This document shows positions 47,930-59,290 of a stretch of 64,000 bases of DNA, one piece after another (position 1 is the first letter of the stretch; each line of letters begins with the position of its first letter). This stretch comes from Aphelocoma coerulescens (taxonomy: Eukaryota; Chordata; Aves; Passeriformes; Corvidae), in NCBI RefSeq assembly GCF_041296385.1, contig NW_027184085.1:1370501-1434500 (forward strand), given 5' to 3'. The notes beneath the pieces are model-generated. The model was not told the DNA's origin, made no database searches, and saw only the letters and a list, made by a program, of their open reading frames with translations. A program made the position numbers and the translations under genes.

Positions 47930-48132
47930 GCCACATCTGTGTTCTCAGGTTTCACCCAGGACAGCCTGTGACAGTGTTTGGTCACTCTCACAGTGAAAAA
48001 GGGTTTCTAATGTTCAGAGGGACCATCCCGTGCTTCAGCTTGTGCTCACAGGTCCTGTCACTGGGCACCACTGAGGAGAGCTCAAACAGCATCACCCGGG
48101 CAACCACAGTCAGAGAGGAGCAAGCAAAGCTG
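47930..48132 (-). mobile_element. Older CR1 fragment, minus
   Basis: On the minus strand it reads CTCAGTGGTGCCCAGTGACA, GGACCTGTGAGCACAAGCTG, ACATTAGAAACCCTTTTTCA and GTGACCAAACACTGTCACAG. This is the central 3' part of an older CR1 type. It adjoins a young-type CR1 at 48133 and includes the 49-base stretch (48083-48131) shared with 44054-44102. Confidence 0.7.
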
Positions 48133-48490
48133 CTTCTCTGGGCACCCTGTGCCAGGGCCTCCCCACCCTCACAGACAGCAATTCCTTCCCAATATCCCAT
48201 CCGTCCCTGCCCTCTGGCACTGGGAAGCCATTCCCTGTGTCCTGTCCCTCCATGCCTTGTCCCCAGTCCCTCTGCAGCTCTCCTGGAGCCCCTTTAGGCC
48301 CTGCCAGGGGCTCTGAGCTCTCCCTGGAGCCTTCTCTTGTGCAGCTGAACACCCCCAGCTGTCCCAGGCTGGCTGCAGAGCAGAGGGGCTCCAGCCCTGG
48401 AGCATCTGGGTGGCCTCCTCTGGACTGGCTGCAGCAGCTCCAGGTCCTTGTGCTGTTGTTCCCCAGGGCTGGGGCAGGTGGGGTCTCCTG
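48133..48490 (-). mobile_element. Young CR1 fragment lacking its 3' end
   Basis: Minus-oriented and nearly identical to the copies at 22001, 55648 and 61020 over GGGATATTGGGAAGGAATTG, CTGCAGAGGGACTGGGGACA and AGCCAGTCCAGAGGAGGCCA. It stops in the middle of the usual 3' UTR (after GGCACAGGGTGCCCAGAG) and passes into older CR1 sequence. Confidence 0.92.
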
Positions 48491-49713
48491 GTAGTACACA
48501 AACTTGCTGTGTTCCCTCAGATCCTTGCGTCATGAAAGCACTGATTTACAAAATAATAAAAAAATACTGAACTCAGCAAGCTGGCTTTGGACTGGAGCAA
48601 AAAGCACCAGAGCTGTGAGCTCCTACCAGGCAGCCCTTGATTCCAGCAGCACCAACAGCCCCGGGAGAGAATTCCTGCTGATCTCATGCCAGTTACTACC
48701 CTCAAACTAAAACTTTCAAATCACAGTTTCCTCACATGAGCTGTACAGGTGGGACAGAACCAAGACATCTGTTCTGAGCCAACTTACACCAAGCCACAGC
48801 AGACTCTTCAAAGTATGTTACACCTAAATATTCAGCTGTGATGTACAACTGCAGGGCATGTTTCAGCCTGCCTTCAAAGCACACCTCAGGGCTGCTTGCT
48901 GGGTATGGTTGGAAGCGCTTGCTTTTTCCTTTCCTTTCTCAAATGAAAACAATGAGCAGCTGCCAAAAGGCTCTGAAAACCTATGTCTCTGTTTCAGGAG
49001 AAAAAATCCCCCAAACCTAAAGAAACGTTTTCTTGCAGTTTTTACATGCTGGAAAACACACACTCAGAGGGGATTCTGGGTGTAGTGGGCTTGTTTTCAA
49101 GTTATATTACGTAAATGTTCACCTAAAGAGTTGTTTCAGCACGTCTTCTTCTGTTCCCCAAGCCTAATTCCATGGTTATTTTCCCATCCCTAAAAGCCAG
49201 CACATACCCTACAGAGCATAAATGGTGGGATGCACTGCAAAGCAAGGAATCCTGCCCCAATTCCTATGACTTCTAATGCTTAAACCCCTGCCTTGGGGCC
49301 AGGGTGCTGCTGTTAGTCACAATCACAGAACTCTGTGCACCTCTGAGGCAACAGGACCACGAGGAGGAGAAAGCAGAACCCCCATTTTCACTCACATTCT
49401 AAATACACAGACTGCAGGGCATGAGCTTGCAGTGAACGTAACTTCAGCTGAGCACGGATTGATTTATCAGCCAGTGCCAGGCTGTTTTGGACCTGAGCAG
49501 CCCGTTTGGACACAAAACACCCTGTAGTTCAATATTTGCTTTCAGAACCACCCCGATTTCTCAATCAGCTGTTCCAGGCTCAGACACCAGACCAAGTCCC
49601 TGCACCAGACCAAGGTGCACCTAAATCACAGCAGAGCTAATCCTAAATCTTGCTAAACAGGTAACAAAATAGGACCACTCAAGCAGTTGTAATTACCAGA
49701 GGCACTTCCACAA
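48491..49713. other. TSPAN36: TSPAN36 intron 1, nothing further seen
   Basis: No transposon, exon or RNA gene was recognised in these 1.2 kb. Confidence 0.45.
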
Positions 49714-50125
49714 CATGGAATCACAGAAATCCAGAACGGTTTGTGCTGGAAAGACCTGTAAAGCTCATCAAACTCTACCCCTTGCCATGGGCAGGGACAC
49801 CTTCCACTGTCCCAGGCTGCTCCAAGCCCCATCCAGAGCCTTGGGCACTCCAGGGATCCAGGGGCAGCCACAGCTGCTCTGGGCACCCTGTGCCAGGGCC
49901 TGCCCACCCTCACAGGAACAATTCCTTGGCAGTATCTACCCTAAACTGCCCCTCTTTCCAGTGTGAAGCCATTCCCCTTCTCCCATCACTACAGCTCCTG
50001 ATGAAGAATCCCTCTCTGGTTTCCTCGTAGCCCCTGTCAGACACTGGTAGGCTGTCACATGGTCTCCACACAACTTCCTCCTCTTCAGGTTGATCACCCC
50101 CACCTTTCTCAGCCTGTCAACATCA
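49714..50125 (-). mobile_element. CR1 LINE 3' fragment, minus
   Basis: Begins ATGGAATCACAGAAATCCAG. It then has GGGCAGGGACACCTTCCACT and AGCTGCTCTGGGCACCCTGT, and diverges towards TTCAGGTTGATCACCCCCAC and CTTTCTCAGCCTGTCAACAT. Confidence 0.9.
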
Positions 50126-50571
50126 GACCTCTGGATTTGGAGACCTGCACACTGGGGGACTTTTGAAGAGATCAAAGTGCCTTTAGGGATGGATACACAG
50201 CCCGGCCATCCAGTGTGTCCGTTCACAGCCACAGGGGGGACAGTCTGACTCAGCCTGTTCCTCCAAATCCCCATCACTGTCCCAACACTTCCCCTGTGCT
50301 GACCACACAGCACCAGCATCTTCATTTTAATTCAGCCCATGAGGCCCCTGTGCAGTACAGCAAAGCCCATTTTCCTGGACGTCAGTTCAGTTCCGCTTCC
50401 TGATTTTGGGCAGAACAGTTTTAAACAAGGAGGAACTTCACCCTTTGAAGGCATGCTCAAGAGGATCACACCAAAGTGCCCAGCCCAGGCATCTCAGCCT
50501 CATCCTGTGACCACTCTGCCTCATGTGGCCGCTCTTCTCTCACCATTCAGAAACGAGTTAGAAATCACAGA

Positions 50572-50645
50572 ACCACAGAATGGCTGGGGTTGGAAGGGAC
50601 CTTAAAAATCACCCTAGTTCCAACCCAAAACAAACCCACCACTTT
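50572..50645 (-). mobile_element. Very short CR1 3' end, minus
   Basis: AATCACAGAACCACAGAATG then GGTTGGAAGGGACCTTAAAA and TAGTTCCAACC. A strongly 5'-truncated copy of about 70 bases. Confidence 0.85.
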
Positions 50646-51410
50646 CCCCTTCCACCCAACACTCTTTATGCTGGGTCAAGATGTGCCCCAGACCTCCCTT
50701 GCTCATTGCCCCCCATCAGTTCCATCAGAGGAGCAGAAACAAGGAGTTTGGACTGAAGTCTGGTCCTGAGCCCTCCCAGGAGTGGATGAATGACTCCATT
50801 TTCACTCGCTGGATGTGTTAAAAGAAAATAAAATCAATACAGCTCTTGGTTAAGCAGCTTTTTCGGACACTACTGTGAGTCAGGCCAACCCTGTGGCATT
50901 GTTCCCCTGTAGAGGGGAGAGCTTCCAGAGCTCTCCCATCTCCCTGTCAGGATCATGCAGAGCATGAGCACCCGGCAGAGCTGCCTGTCTCCCACTCTCC
51001 TGTAAAGCAGGCAGCTACAGGCAGAATTAAGGCTTTGCCTAAGAAAAGAGGCAAGAAAGGTGAGAAACAGGCCACAAACACCCAGACCTCTCTAATGACT
51101 CCTTGGAGAATACCACCACCCTTCAAAGTAAGGTGTTTCTAGCTGCAATAATCTTCAACATAATCTTTGCTATTCGTTACATTGTTCATTAAAAATGATT
51201 AAGAATTCCCTTCTCATTGGGTTTTTTAATTTTTTTTTTTAATTATCCAGATTTCTCTCTGACTGAGGCTTCAGAGTAAGCATTCCCAGACTACCAATCG
51301 CTGGCATGAGTGATTTCAAATTATTTATACATAAAGGAATTTTTCTTGTGGGTAAATTTATACCTCCAAATTACTACAAATTATTTAAAGTGAACCACAG
51401 CAATATTATG
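50646..51410. other. TSPAN36: TSPAN36 intron 1, nothing further seen
   Basis: No transposon or exon was recognised. Confidence 0.45.
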
Positions 51411-51414
51411 ATTC

Positions 51415-51530
51415 CTTGAGCAACCTGCTCTAGTGGAAGGTGTTCCTGCCCATGGGAGGGGGCTGGAACTGGTTGACTCTTAAGGTTCCCTCCAACCCAA
51501 ACCATTCTGGGATTTTATGATTATTCTATG
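51415..51530 (+). mobile_element. CR1 LINE 3' end
   Basis: TGAGCAACCTGCTCTAGTGG, CCTGCCCATGGGAGGGGGCT and CCAACCCAAACCATTCTGGG, ending ATTTTATGATTATTCTATG. Confidence 0.9.
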
Positions 51531-51763
51531 CTACTAATGCCCTGAAATGCATTTGAATCATGCTTCTTGGAAATTCACAGGTCACAAATCCAAAAATATT
51601 TGCAAAAACCACCTGATGTAGTGTGTCAGGGAAGGTGGAGAAGGGAAACGGGGAAAGACAAACTTTGAAGCACTGAGACACTCTCCACAAGGACTCTGTG
51701 AGACGGCAAAGCCCCTCTCTATTCTCTAGTCAATGAATGACTTTCGCAGCCATCTGGACTCCT

Positions 51764-51943
51764 CCCTGTCAGAGGGGTAAGGACCTGACACAGGGCGCCC
51801 AGACTGCCCCTGGATCCCTGGCAGTGTCCAAGGCCAGGCTGGACAGGGCTTGGAGCAGCCTGGGATAGTGGAAGGTGTCCCTGCCCATGGCAGGGGGTGG
51901 GATTAATGACTCTTAAGGGTCCCTTCTATTCTGGGATTCTGAG
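51764..51943 (+). mobile_element. CR1 LINE 3' fragment with internal deletions
   Basis: Contains CTGGATCCCTGGCAGTGTCC, GGGATAGTGGAAGGTGTCCC and CCCATGGCAGGGGGTGGGAT. The final part is shortened (CCTTCTATTCTGGGATTCTG lacks the usual CCAACCCAAACC). Confidence 0.92.
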
Positions 51944-52385
51944 TCTTCTGTGCAGTCAGATCCCAGTAGAGAAACTGCAGCTCACACCTCCTGGTATCAG
52001 GGCTGCAAAACCCAGCTGGGTCTTCTGAAGAGTCCATGAACAGCCTGTAATCAGCTCCAGAGCACCCCGCCACGTGTGGGGGCAGAGGGAGCCAGGGCTC
52101 AGCTGGGAAATACAAGCCTGGCTTCACTGCTGGCAGGTAGAGAGAGCACATCCTGCTAGGGATCAGTGCTGCTCCTGCCCTTCTTGTCAGCAGATCGAAT
52201 GCTGCTCTCAAATCCCCTGGTCCTGCTAAAGCCCCCCATGCAGTAACTTACCCTTATGCTCCTCCCTGCTGCTGGCCAAGTGAAGCAAGCCTGGGGAAGC
52301 ATGCACCTCGGCTTAAAAGTGAATGGGAAATCTGGGCCAACAGGATTTTCACTGCAGAAACACCTAAGGTGGCCCTTGGGTGGTG

Positions 52386-52460
52386 AATCAGAATATCTTG
52401 AGTTGGAGGGGACCTACAAGGATGACTGAAATCCAACTCCTAGACCCCAGGACCACCAGT
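52386..52460 (-). mobile_element. Short CR1 3' end of another subfamily, minus
   Basis: Reads AATCAGAATATCTTGAGTTG, GAGGGGACCTACAAGGATGA and AATCCAACTCC, matching the CR1 type whose end reads TATCCTGAGTTGGAAGGGAC in reverse. Confidence 0.75.
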
Positions 52461-54969
52461 GGATGCCAAACCCCCTCTGAAGGCAGAGACCTGTTTAGTG
52501 ACAATGAAGTGGAAGGTGAGCAGGGGCAAGGTGCTGGATGCTTTGAGGTTAAAAGCAACCTGGGAAGGTGTTTACTGCACTTTATACAAAAACATTGGAG
52601 CACGAAGCTTCTGTCTATTTTTAAGATTCTCAGTTTCTTCCCTTAGACCAGCAGGTGAATCCCAGCATTTCACCTCTCTCCTTCAAAAAGAGCATCACCA
52701 CATCCCACCCAGCCCAGTCCCCTCAAAAGACATTACCAAGAACATCATGGTCTGGTCTGACCTTCCCTCTCCCCGTCTTAGGTCCCATGAGATAAACCTG
52801 CCTCCCCAGTCTTCACCTAGAGCAGGCCAACACCCACTTACCAAAGCAACCACACACTTGCACCTAATTAGTAGCTGCTAAAGAGCAGAACCGAGGTGGG
52901 AAGAACTCCCACAGCTTGAAGCACCACTTGTGGTAACTGTATAATTAAATAATCTTTAATGACTGACTTTTTGGGGGTAGTTATGCATAGATCCCCCACC
53001 AGAAGAACGACCCGCACATACGATGCTGAGCCTGGTGTTTTGGAGAAAAGCTGTTTTTTCACCTCCCGATTTGTCATCCTGGAAGATCTGACTTTCTTCA
53101 CTCTGCATGATAACAATCAGAAATCCAAAAGAGGATTTTTTGCCTTTTTAGGATATTCTTGAGTAATAACTTCTGTCAAAGAATCACATCTGCACCATCT
53201 GCTGACTATGCAGGTGGTGAATTATTTTCCATAATCACTTCCAAGCTGGGAAAGATCTGCAGCATGCAACGTCTGGACATGAATTACTCCTTGGAGAAAG
53301 GCCCTAATGTTCTTTGCAAATCCTGTGTTTTCACAATCATCTAGAGCCGTGCACTTACAGAGCCCTAACTGTTAGAAATGTTCTGAAGGAGCACAAAAGA
53401 ATCGGTCCCTCCATCTCCACCCTCCTAAAACCAGAATTCCAGGTTCTGCAGTTCTGCTGCTGGAATGTGATTACCACACATAAGGGTGGCAGCAGCATCT
53501 GAATGCCACAGGTACTGCGCTGCACTGCTCTTACTAGGATAAAAACCAACCCAAACGGCCGGTCTGGGTCACCCCAAATTCAGAGGCCACAGACATGCAG
53601 AAGGATAGTTACTGACAGTCCATGGATGCAGATGATCTATCACAATTAGAGAGTTCCCCTACAGCAGAAGAAAAGGCATCAGAGACATTTCTAGGAGGAC
53701 ATAAGGCTGTTTCATTTTTAAAAAGCCAAGCAACGATGCTAGCCTGAGCTACACCTGATCTGAGGCTCAGGGGCTTTCCACATACAAACACTGAGATGCT
53801 GCAATGTTTCTCTGTGGCTGCTTCAAAAAACTAATCACCACAATCCAAGCAAACACTTTGAGATCGTGCTACCTGGTGTGGAGCGGTGACTTGGCCTGCA
53901 GCTCCATTTGTGCCAGTGGCTCAGGAGTTACACGGAGCACATGCAGCAATAAATTGTGCCAAGACTCCACAAAGGAGGCACAGGACGGAGGGGACGCGCT
54001 CCTCACCACAGCCAGCAGCAAGTCATGTTTTCACAAAACGGCACCACACCCCACGAGGCCCCAGGGATTAATTCAAGCAGTATTCGTTCTTTTGCTTTAT
54101 TTTTTCTCTCCCCACGTAGCTTCTCTCTTTGGGAAAACTCTGATTATTCTCTTTGGGAAGAGCCCTCAGCAGCCTCCCCCGTTACACCCAGAGCAAGGCA
54201 CGCTGCCATGCTGAGCCCCAACCGGGGCCGAGCAGCTCCAGGCCCTCACTGTCGCCAGCAGGTTGGAAGCATCCCTGGCAAAACCCTGTCTGGAAAACAC
54301 TCAGATGCTACAAAGCAGCTGTGAACCCCCAAACCACAGCACTGACACACACGAGGTTTGACAGGGGCCCTTCCCCAACAGCGGCACCAAGTCCCAGGGC
54401 TGTCCACGGCGGTGGGGGTTTTCCAAACTCCCACATACGCAGGGGAAATGCCCGAGCCTGGTCACCAGAATAATCCCCAGCTCTTTTGAACAGCCACGAG
54501 CCCCGGGCCCCGCTGCCACTGTCACAGGGCAGCCCAGCCAGGCCACGAGCCCCCGATGCCGACACCCTCAAAACAACAGGCGTTAGGCTAAAAAGTATAC
54601 AAACCACCCTCATTTTTTCATTTGCTTGTAAATAGTTATTGAGGAAGTGATTTGGAAAGCCGTAACTGTGCCAAGGACACAGCTGGAACAACGTTCTCAG
54701 CTGTTTTCCTCCCCAAAGAGTCCTCACCCCAAAAGTGGAGCAGACTCCTTGTACCATGCCCTCGCCATGCGGCTCCATTTGCTTCGGATCACAAAACGAG
54801 GCTGCAGCCTACTTTAATTAAAACAAGCCACAAAGAAAAAAAAGCCCTACAAAAGTAACAAGCTCTGACCCTATTTCTTAGAAACTTAAGCCCCTAAATC
54901 TCCTCGTTCTTTAAGGATATGTAATTAAGGGTCGCTACAGAAATGTACGAGTCACCCGCACACAGCTAA
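52461..54969. other. TSPAN36: TSPAN36 intron 1, distal part, nothing further seen
   Basis: No transposon was recognised. ORFs at 53.8-54.8 kb are short, overlap on both strands and show no domain features. Confidence 0.45.
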
Positions 54970-55290
54970 GCTCAATGCCCGGCTCGCCGTGGGAAGGACA
55001 CCCGGGACCGCGGGCATGTCCCACAGCAGCGTGTCCCCCTGCCAGAGCCCCGCCACCCACGGGGACACCCCGCAGCCCCGGTACCCAGAAGGTGAGGCTC
55101 AGCAGCAGCAGCACGGTCTTGGAGGTGATGACTCCGCAGTCCATGGCGGCAGCAGCTCTGCGGCCGTGTCGCCGCACCGGCCGTGGGTTCCCCGTGGGGC
55201 CGCCCCCGGCCCGCCCCTGCCCTGCCCTGCCCACCCACGGGACGCGTTTCCCCGTGGCCAACCAGGCGGATTTCCAAGAAGGGGGTGGGG
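54970..55290 (-). promoter_or_regulatory. TSPAN36: CpG-rich block: probable TSPAN36 promoter and exon 1
   Basis: A GC- and CpG-rich stretch surrounds the start codon. Upstream of the ATG on the minus strand there are GC boxes (GGGGCGGGC-like, 55200-55225). Outside the block the sequence returns to AT-rich and CR1-containing DNA. Promoter role is inferred; no TATA box is seen. Confidence 0.6.
55085..55144 (-). CDS. TSPAN36: TSPAN36 coding exon 1 (start; residues 1-20)
   Basis: Sixty bases encode MDCGVITSKTVLLLLSLTFW, the cytoplasmic N-terminus with its early cysteine (a likely palmitoylation site) and the first part of TM1. TSPAN3 begins similarly ([21 protein letters not shown]). The ATG sits in a CpG block with GCGGCAGCAGC upstream. 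The donor GTACCG after 55085 is acceptable though not strong, and joins phase 0 to the next exon 12.75 kb away. Confidence 0.88.
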
Positions 55291-55299
55291 AGCGCCGGG

Positions 55300-55645
55300 A
55301 ACAAATGTCAAAGCAAATGATTGTTGACTTCTGCGTGGTTTGGTTTTGGTTTTTAGTTTTGTTTTTGTTTTTTTTTTTTCCTAACTTCTGCAAGTTTCCA
55401 GCGAAGTTAAGCTAAGCCCCGTGAAAGGCTCTGACTGCAGCACGAAGGTTTACCCACATTTGCCTTCCAGGACTGCTAACCCACAGCCGTCTCCCTTCAT
55501 CCAGCCCTCCCCAGCCTGTCTGGTTTGGTCTGTCTGAAGCCTTTCAATCACATGCTCCGTGAACAGCAGGAATACATGGATCAGTGGCGGGAATACGTGG
55601 CTCAGTGCTGGACTAACACTGGAGTCGATGCCCTGGGCTGATCCC
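55300..55645. other. Upstream flank of TSPAN36, nothing further seen
   Basis: Includes a T/G-rich stretch (about 55335-55380). No exon was recognised. Confidence 0.4.
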
Positions 55646-55647
55646 CA

Positions 55648-56213
55648 GCGTGGGCACCAGGGGAGGGGGATTCTGCCCCTCTGCTCCGCTCAGGTGAGAC
55701 CCCACCTGCAGGGCTGCCCCAGCCCTGGGGAACAACAGCACAAGGACCTGGAGCTGCTGCAGCCAGTCCAGAGGAGGCCACCCAGATGCTCCAGGGCTGG
55801 AGCCCCTCTGCTCTGCAGCCAGCCTGGGACAGCTGGGGGTGTTCAGCTGCACAAGAGAAGGCTCCAGGGAGAGCTCAGAGCCCCTGGCAGGGCCTAAAGG
55901 GGCTCCAGGAGAGCTGCAGAGGGACTGGGGACAAGGCATGGAGGGACAGGACACAGGGAATGGCTTCCCAGTGCCAGAGGGCAGGGACGGATGGGATATT
56001 GGGCAGGAATTGCTGTCTGTGAGGGTGGGCAGGTCCTGGCACAGGGTGCCCAGAGCAGCTGTGGCTGCCCCTGGATCCCTGGCAGTGTCCAAGGCCAGGC
56101 TGGATGGGGCTTGGAGCAGCCTGGGACGGTGGAAGGTGTCCCTGCCATGGCAGGGATGGAACAAGATGGTGTTTAAGATTCCTTCTGACCAAAACCATTC
56201 TGTGATTCTGTGA
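55648..56213 (+). mobile_element. Young CR1 3' fragment, longest copy
   Basis: About 565 bases from GGGGGATTCTGCCCCTCTGC and GGTGAGACCCCACCTGCAGG through AACAACAGCACAAGGACCTG and TGCCATGGCAGGGATGGAAC. It ends CATTCTGTGATTCTGTGACT with two intact octamers, which suggests recent insertion. Confidence 0.96.
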
Positions 56214-58127
56214 CTCCACAACACAGGTGTGGACACTCAACAGTACATCCCATCCACTGGAATGAGAGGCTGAGCAGCTGCAGAGAGAGGTATTGGAATT
56301 CAGTGGCTGCAGAGGGCTGCAAATGTCACTTTATTTCCATCAGCCAAGCCTCGTGCTTTTACAAACCAGCTGGAGGTGCAGGACTGGCAGCCAGGGATTT
56401 GTTTTGCAGAGAAGACCTTTGTCAGCCTGAACTGAGCTGAACCCACCCCACTGCTGGGCTGCAGGATGCACCGATAACAAGTTTCCTGCCACGGCCCCTT
56501 CCTGCCAAAAATTGCTGTGATGAAGTGTCTTCTGGGGGAGATGGGTTTTGGAGGGGATGTGCTGAACCAGCTCTCCAGCAGGAAACCAGGAGAAGGGAGA
56601 TTATGGACAGCCTCTGCCTGCAGTCCCTGAATTTAAGCTGCAGCTGCTTTGAAAGGCAGCAGACTGTCTGTGCTGGCTGCTGAAAAGAGAAATCGCCATG
56701 CAGAAAGTGGGGTGAAGCTGATATCCACGCTTAAATTCCTTGGAGAGTAAAGATCAGCACTAAGTCAAAATCTGAGGACTGCTCACAGAGCTCCTCCTAC
56801 CAGCAAGCTTTGCCTTCACAATTTCTATTACAGCACTAAATATTAACGGAGTGTAAAATTGTGGAGTATTTTTAATAAAAAAAATTAATCGGCATTTTCA
56901 CTTTTCCTTGTAGTATGGCGGGCAGACAAAGCAAAAAAAATCACCTGGAAGACATTCATCGTAGTTTTGTAGGAATGATTGGTAATCTAGGGGAAATAGT
57001 TTGAAGGAAAATGAAAGAGCAAAGTCTGATGTTTGATTTAAAATGAAATATGAAGGAATTAAAAAAAAAACCAACCCCACAACACAAACACCAACCAAAC
57101 CCCCAAACTCCAACTTTCTTTAATATCCAAATCTTGTTCCCAATTTTGTCACTTGTTAGTTCACTAGTTTAATTAGAAATAAAAGAATGGCAGTTCACAG
57201 TGAGAATGAAGTAGGATCCTTAATGAAAATGTTACCACCTCTATGCTGTTTGTTTCAGAACGAAGTGTTACTTAAAATCAATGATGGCTGTTTTTTTATT
57301 AAAGGTGATTTAAAAAGTAACTTGCCAGAACAAAGATGTGCCCATACAGACATATCCCAACCACCACAGACAGCCCTGTTTATGATATTCTGCACCACTT
57401 CCCACCAAAGTAATACTAAAATCAAGAGAGTCCTGTTGAACATGAGATTTTAAAACAGCAGTAAGCTGGAATTTTCACAGTCAGCTTTGGAAAGGAGTTG
57501 GGGAAAAAAGGAAATGAAAACTATCTAACCTGATAACAAAGCCTCAAAGGAGGCTGTGTTCCCAGAGCTGCTGTCTGCCATAGGATCCCTTGCCCTGGGT
57601 GAATTGGTTGAGTTTGCTGAGTTTCAGTCTGAGATGGGTTTAGGAAACACTGTGGGAAAACAACAGGTTTCCCACTGATTTATTTATTGCATGTTCAGCA
57701 GCGTGGCTCAATGGTTTGTACTGGAAGCTGTAACGTGATAGGAAAAGGATCTTTACATTTCCCCTTATCCACCAGACAACCTCAATGTAAAGGTAAAATC
57801 CCTTTCTGCACATGAGACCACGTATCTGAAAATCTATTTTGTTTTCCTCCTGCTAGACTACACAACTTGTCAGCTCTGATACTTTCCAGAACTCATTCTG
57901 TCCCACTAAGCTTCGTTTTTCTTGAAATGCCTGGAAATGGAGCGTGTTCCCCAAGGGTTGTACTGAAGAGGTCACCACAGCTCTCTGCCTTCCCCTGCAG
58001 CGCCGTGGCCTTGCTGACTCACCTCCAGCTTGTGATCATCTATTTCTGACAAAAGAACTGCTTCCAAGTCAGCTGTTCCCCCTCCACTTCTGATTATTCC
58101 TGTCCAGGTGGGCAACCCTGCTGGTGT
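56214..58127. other. Intergenic, no gene recognised
   Basis: AT-rich in the second half. No exon, transposon or RNA gene was recognised. Confidence 0.45.
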
Positions 58128-58190
58128 CATGGAATCCCAGGATCCCAGGACAGTTTGGGTGGGAAGGATCTTAAAGCTCATCCCTATACT
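58128..58190 (-). mobile_element. Very short CR1 3' end, minus
   Basis: ATGGAATCCCAGGATCCCAG, CAGTTTGGGTGGGAAGGATC and TTAAAGCTCATCCC. A 60-base truncated copy. Confidence 0.8.
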
Positions 58191-58307
58191 GCTCTCAGCT
58201 TTTATTGTTGGGTTAAACAGTGGTCAGAAGGTTCCTGTCTCATCCAAGAGGTAAAACAACCATCCCTTTTCACCAGCCTGCACTGGCACTAAATTACAGC
58301 ATCTTAT

Positions 58308-58560
58308 CATGGAATGGTTTGGGTTGGAAGGGACCTTAAAAGTCATCTTTATCATGGGCAGGGACACCTTCCACTGTCCCAGGCTGCTCTCCAAGCCCTG
58401 TCAAGCCTGGCCTTGGACACTGCCAGGGATCCAGGGGCAGCCACAGCTGCTCTGTGCCAGGGCCTCCCCACCCTCACAGCCAGGAATTCTTTCCCAATAT
58501 CCCATTTAGCCCTGCCCTCTGGCAGTGGGAACCCTTTGCTCCTTGTCCTGTCACTGCAGG
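58308..58560 (-). mobile_element. CR1 LINE 3' fragment, minus
   Basis: ATGGAATGGTTTGGGTTGGA, GGGCAGGGACACCTTCCACT and CTGCCAGGGATCCAGGGGCA, to TGCCCTCTGGCAGTGGGAAC. A short deletion occurs at CTGCTCTGTGCCAGGGCC. Confidence 0.95.
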
Positions 58561-58949
58561 ACCTTGTCCTTTTTGCACCACATCTGATTTTTCAGCCCTT
58601 TCCACCAAATCCTTAAGATCTCTTGGAAACTCTGTTTCTATTGCAGTCCTTGCCCTTACCACTCCAGGTGCTCTCTACATAAAAATTCTCTGTTCTCTCC
58701 TCCAGGTTATTACTGAAATTTAAACCCACAAGAGGTGGGACAGTAACCCAGGTGACACCAAGCCATGGGTGGGGGATCCAGGGATGGTTCCGAACAGGCC
58801 ACGGGGATGAAGGTGCTATGGGGTACAAGGAGGTGTTAGAAGCCTTATCATATCAAATATATACTGCTTCTTTCACCACAGGGCCTGTTACCCATCACAG
58901 AAGGAAAAGGTGCTTAGCATGAAACCATTTGTCCTTGACATATCTTTGT

Positions 58950-59290
58950 TGGCTGGCATTTGTCTCTGTATTTTCTTCTTGCTTGCAAATGATTTCCCAA
59001 TTACTTATTCTGTGGTCTCTTTGATGTTGTTTATCAGGAACTGAAGTTAAAGTTTACTGGCTTGTAATTTACAAGTGACTGTTGTTTGGGTTTTTTTCTT
59101 TCTTTTTTTTTTTTTTTTTGAATGGAGCCTGTATTCCCCCTTTTTCAGCCTGCCAGCACCTTGCCTCCCTTCTGTAACACCCACTGCAAACAGCTCCTAG
59201 ATGCCTGGACTCACTTTTTAAGTCTTCTGGGAAAAAGCCCATAGCCAGGTTAATTTGAGAACCATCAGTTTGTAAAACCTCTGTGTAACC
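58950..59290 (-). mobile_element. Possible old CR1 5'/ORF1-region relic
   Basis: The order of motifs (ACTGAAGTTAAAGTTTACTG, GCTTGTAATTTACAAG, a T-rich run, CTGTATTCCCCCTTTTTCAG, and TCTTCTGGGAAAAAGCCCAT) loosely follows minus-strand CR1 ORF1-region sequence known from birds. It is highly diverged, so this is a weak call. Confidence 0.3.
59101..59120 (+). repeat. T-rich tract
   Basis: A run of T broken once near its start by a C. Confidence 0.8.

Noticed and set aside
52200..54600. Extra coding exons of TSPAN36 in the long first intron
   Set aside because: The joined exons 1 and 2 already give continuous tetraspanin TM1 sequence in phase 0, so no additional exon is needed, and no ORF here resembles one.
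55613..56236. ORFs of up to about 200 codons on both strands, repeated near 22 kb, 48 kb, 61 kb and 64 kb
   Set aside because: They recur because they all come from the same CR1 3' untranslated region, which is not protein-coding. No CR1 reverse transcriptase frame was found in the window.
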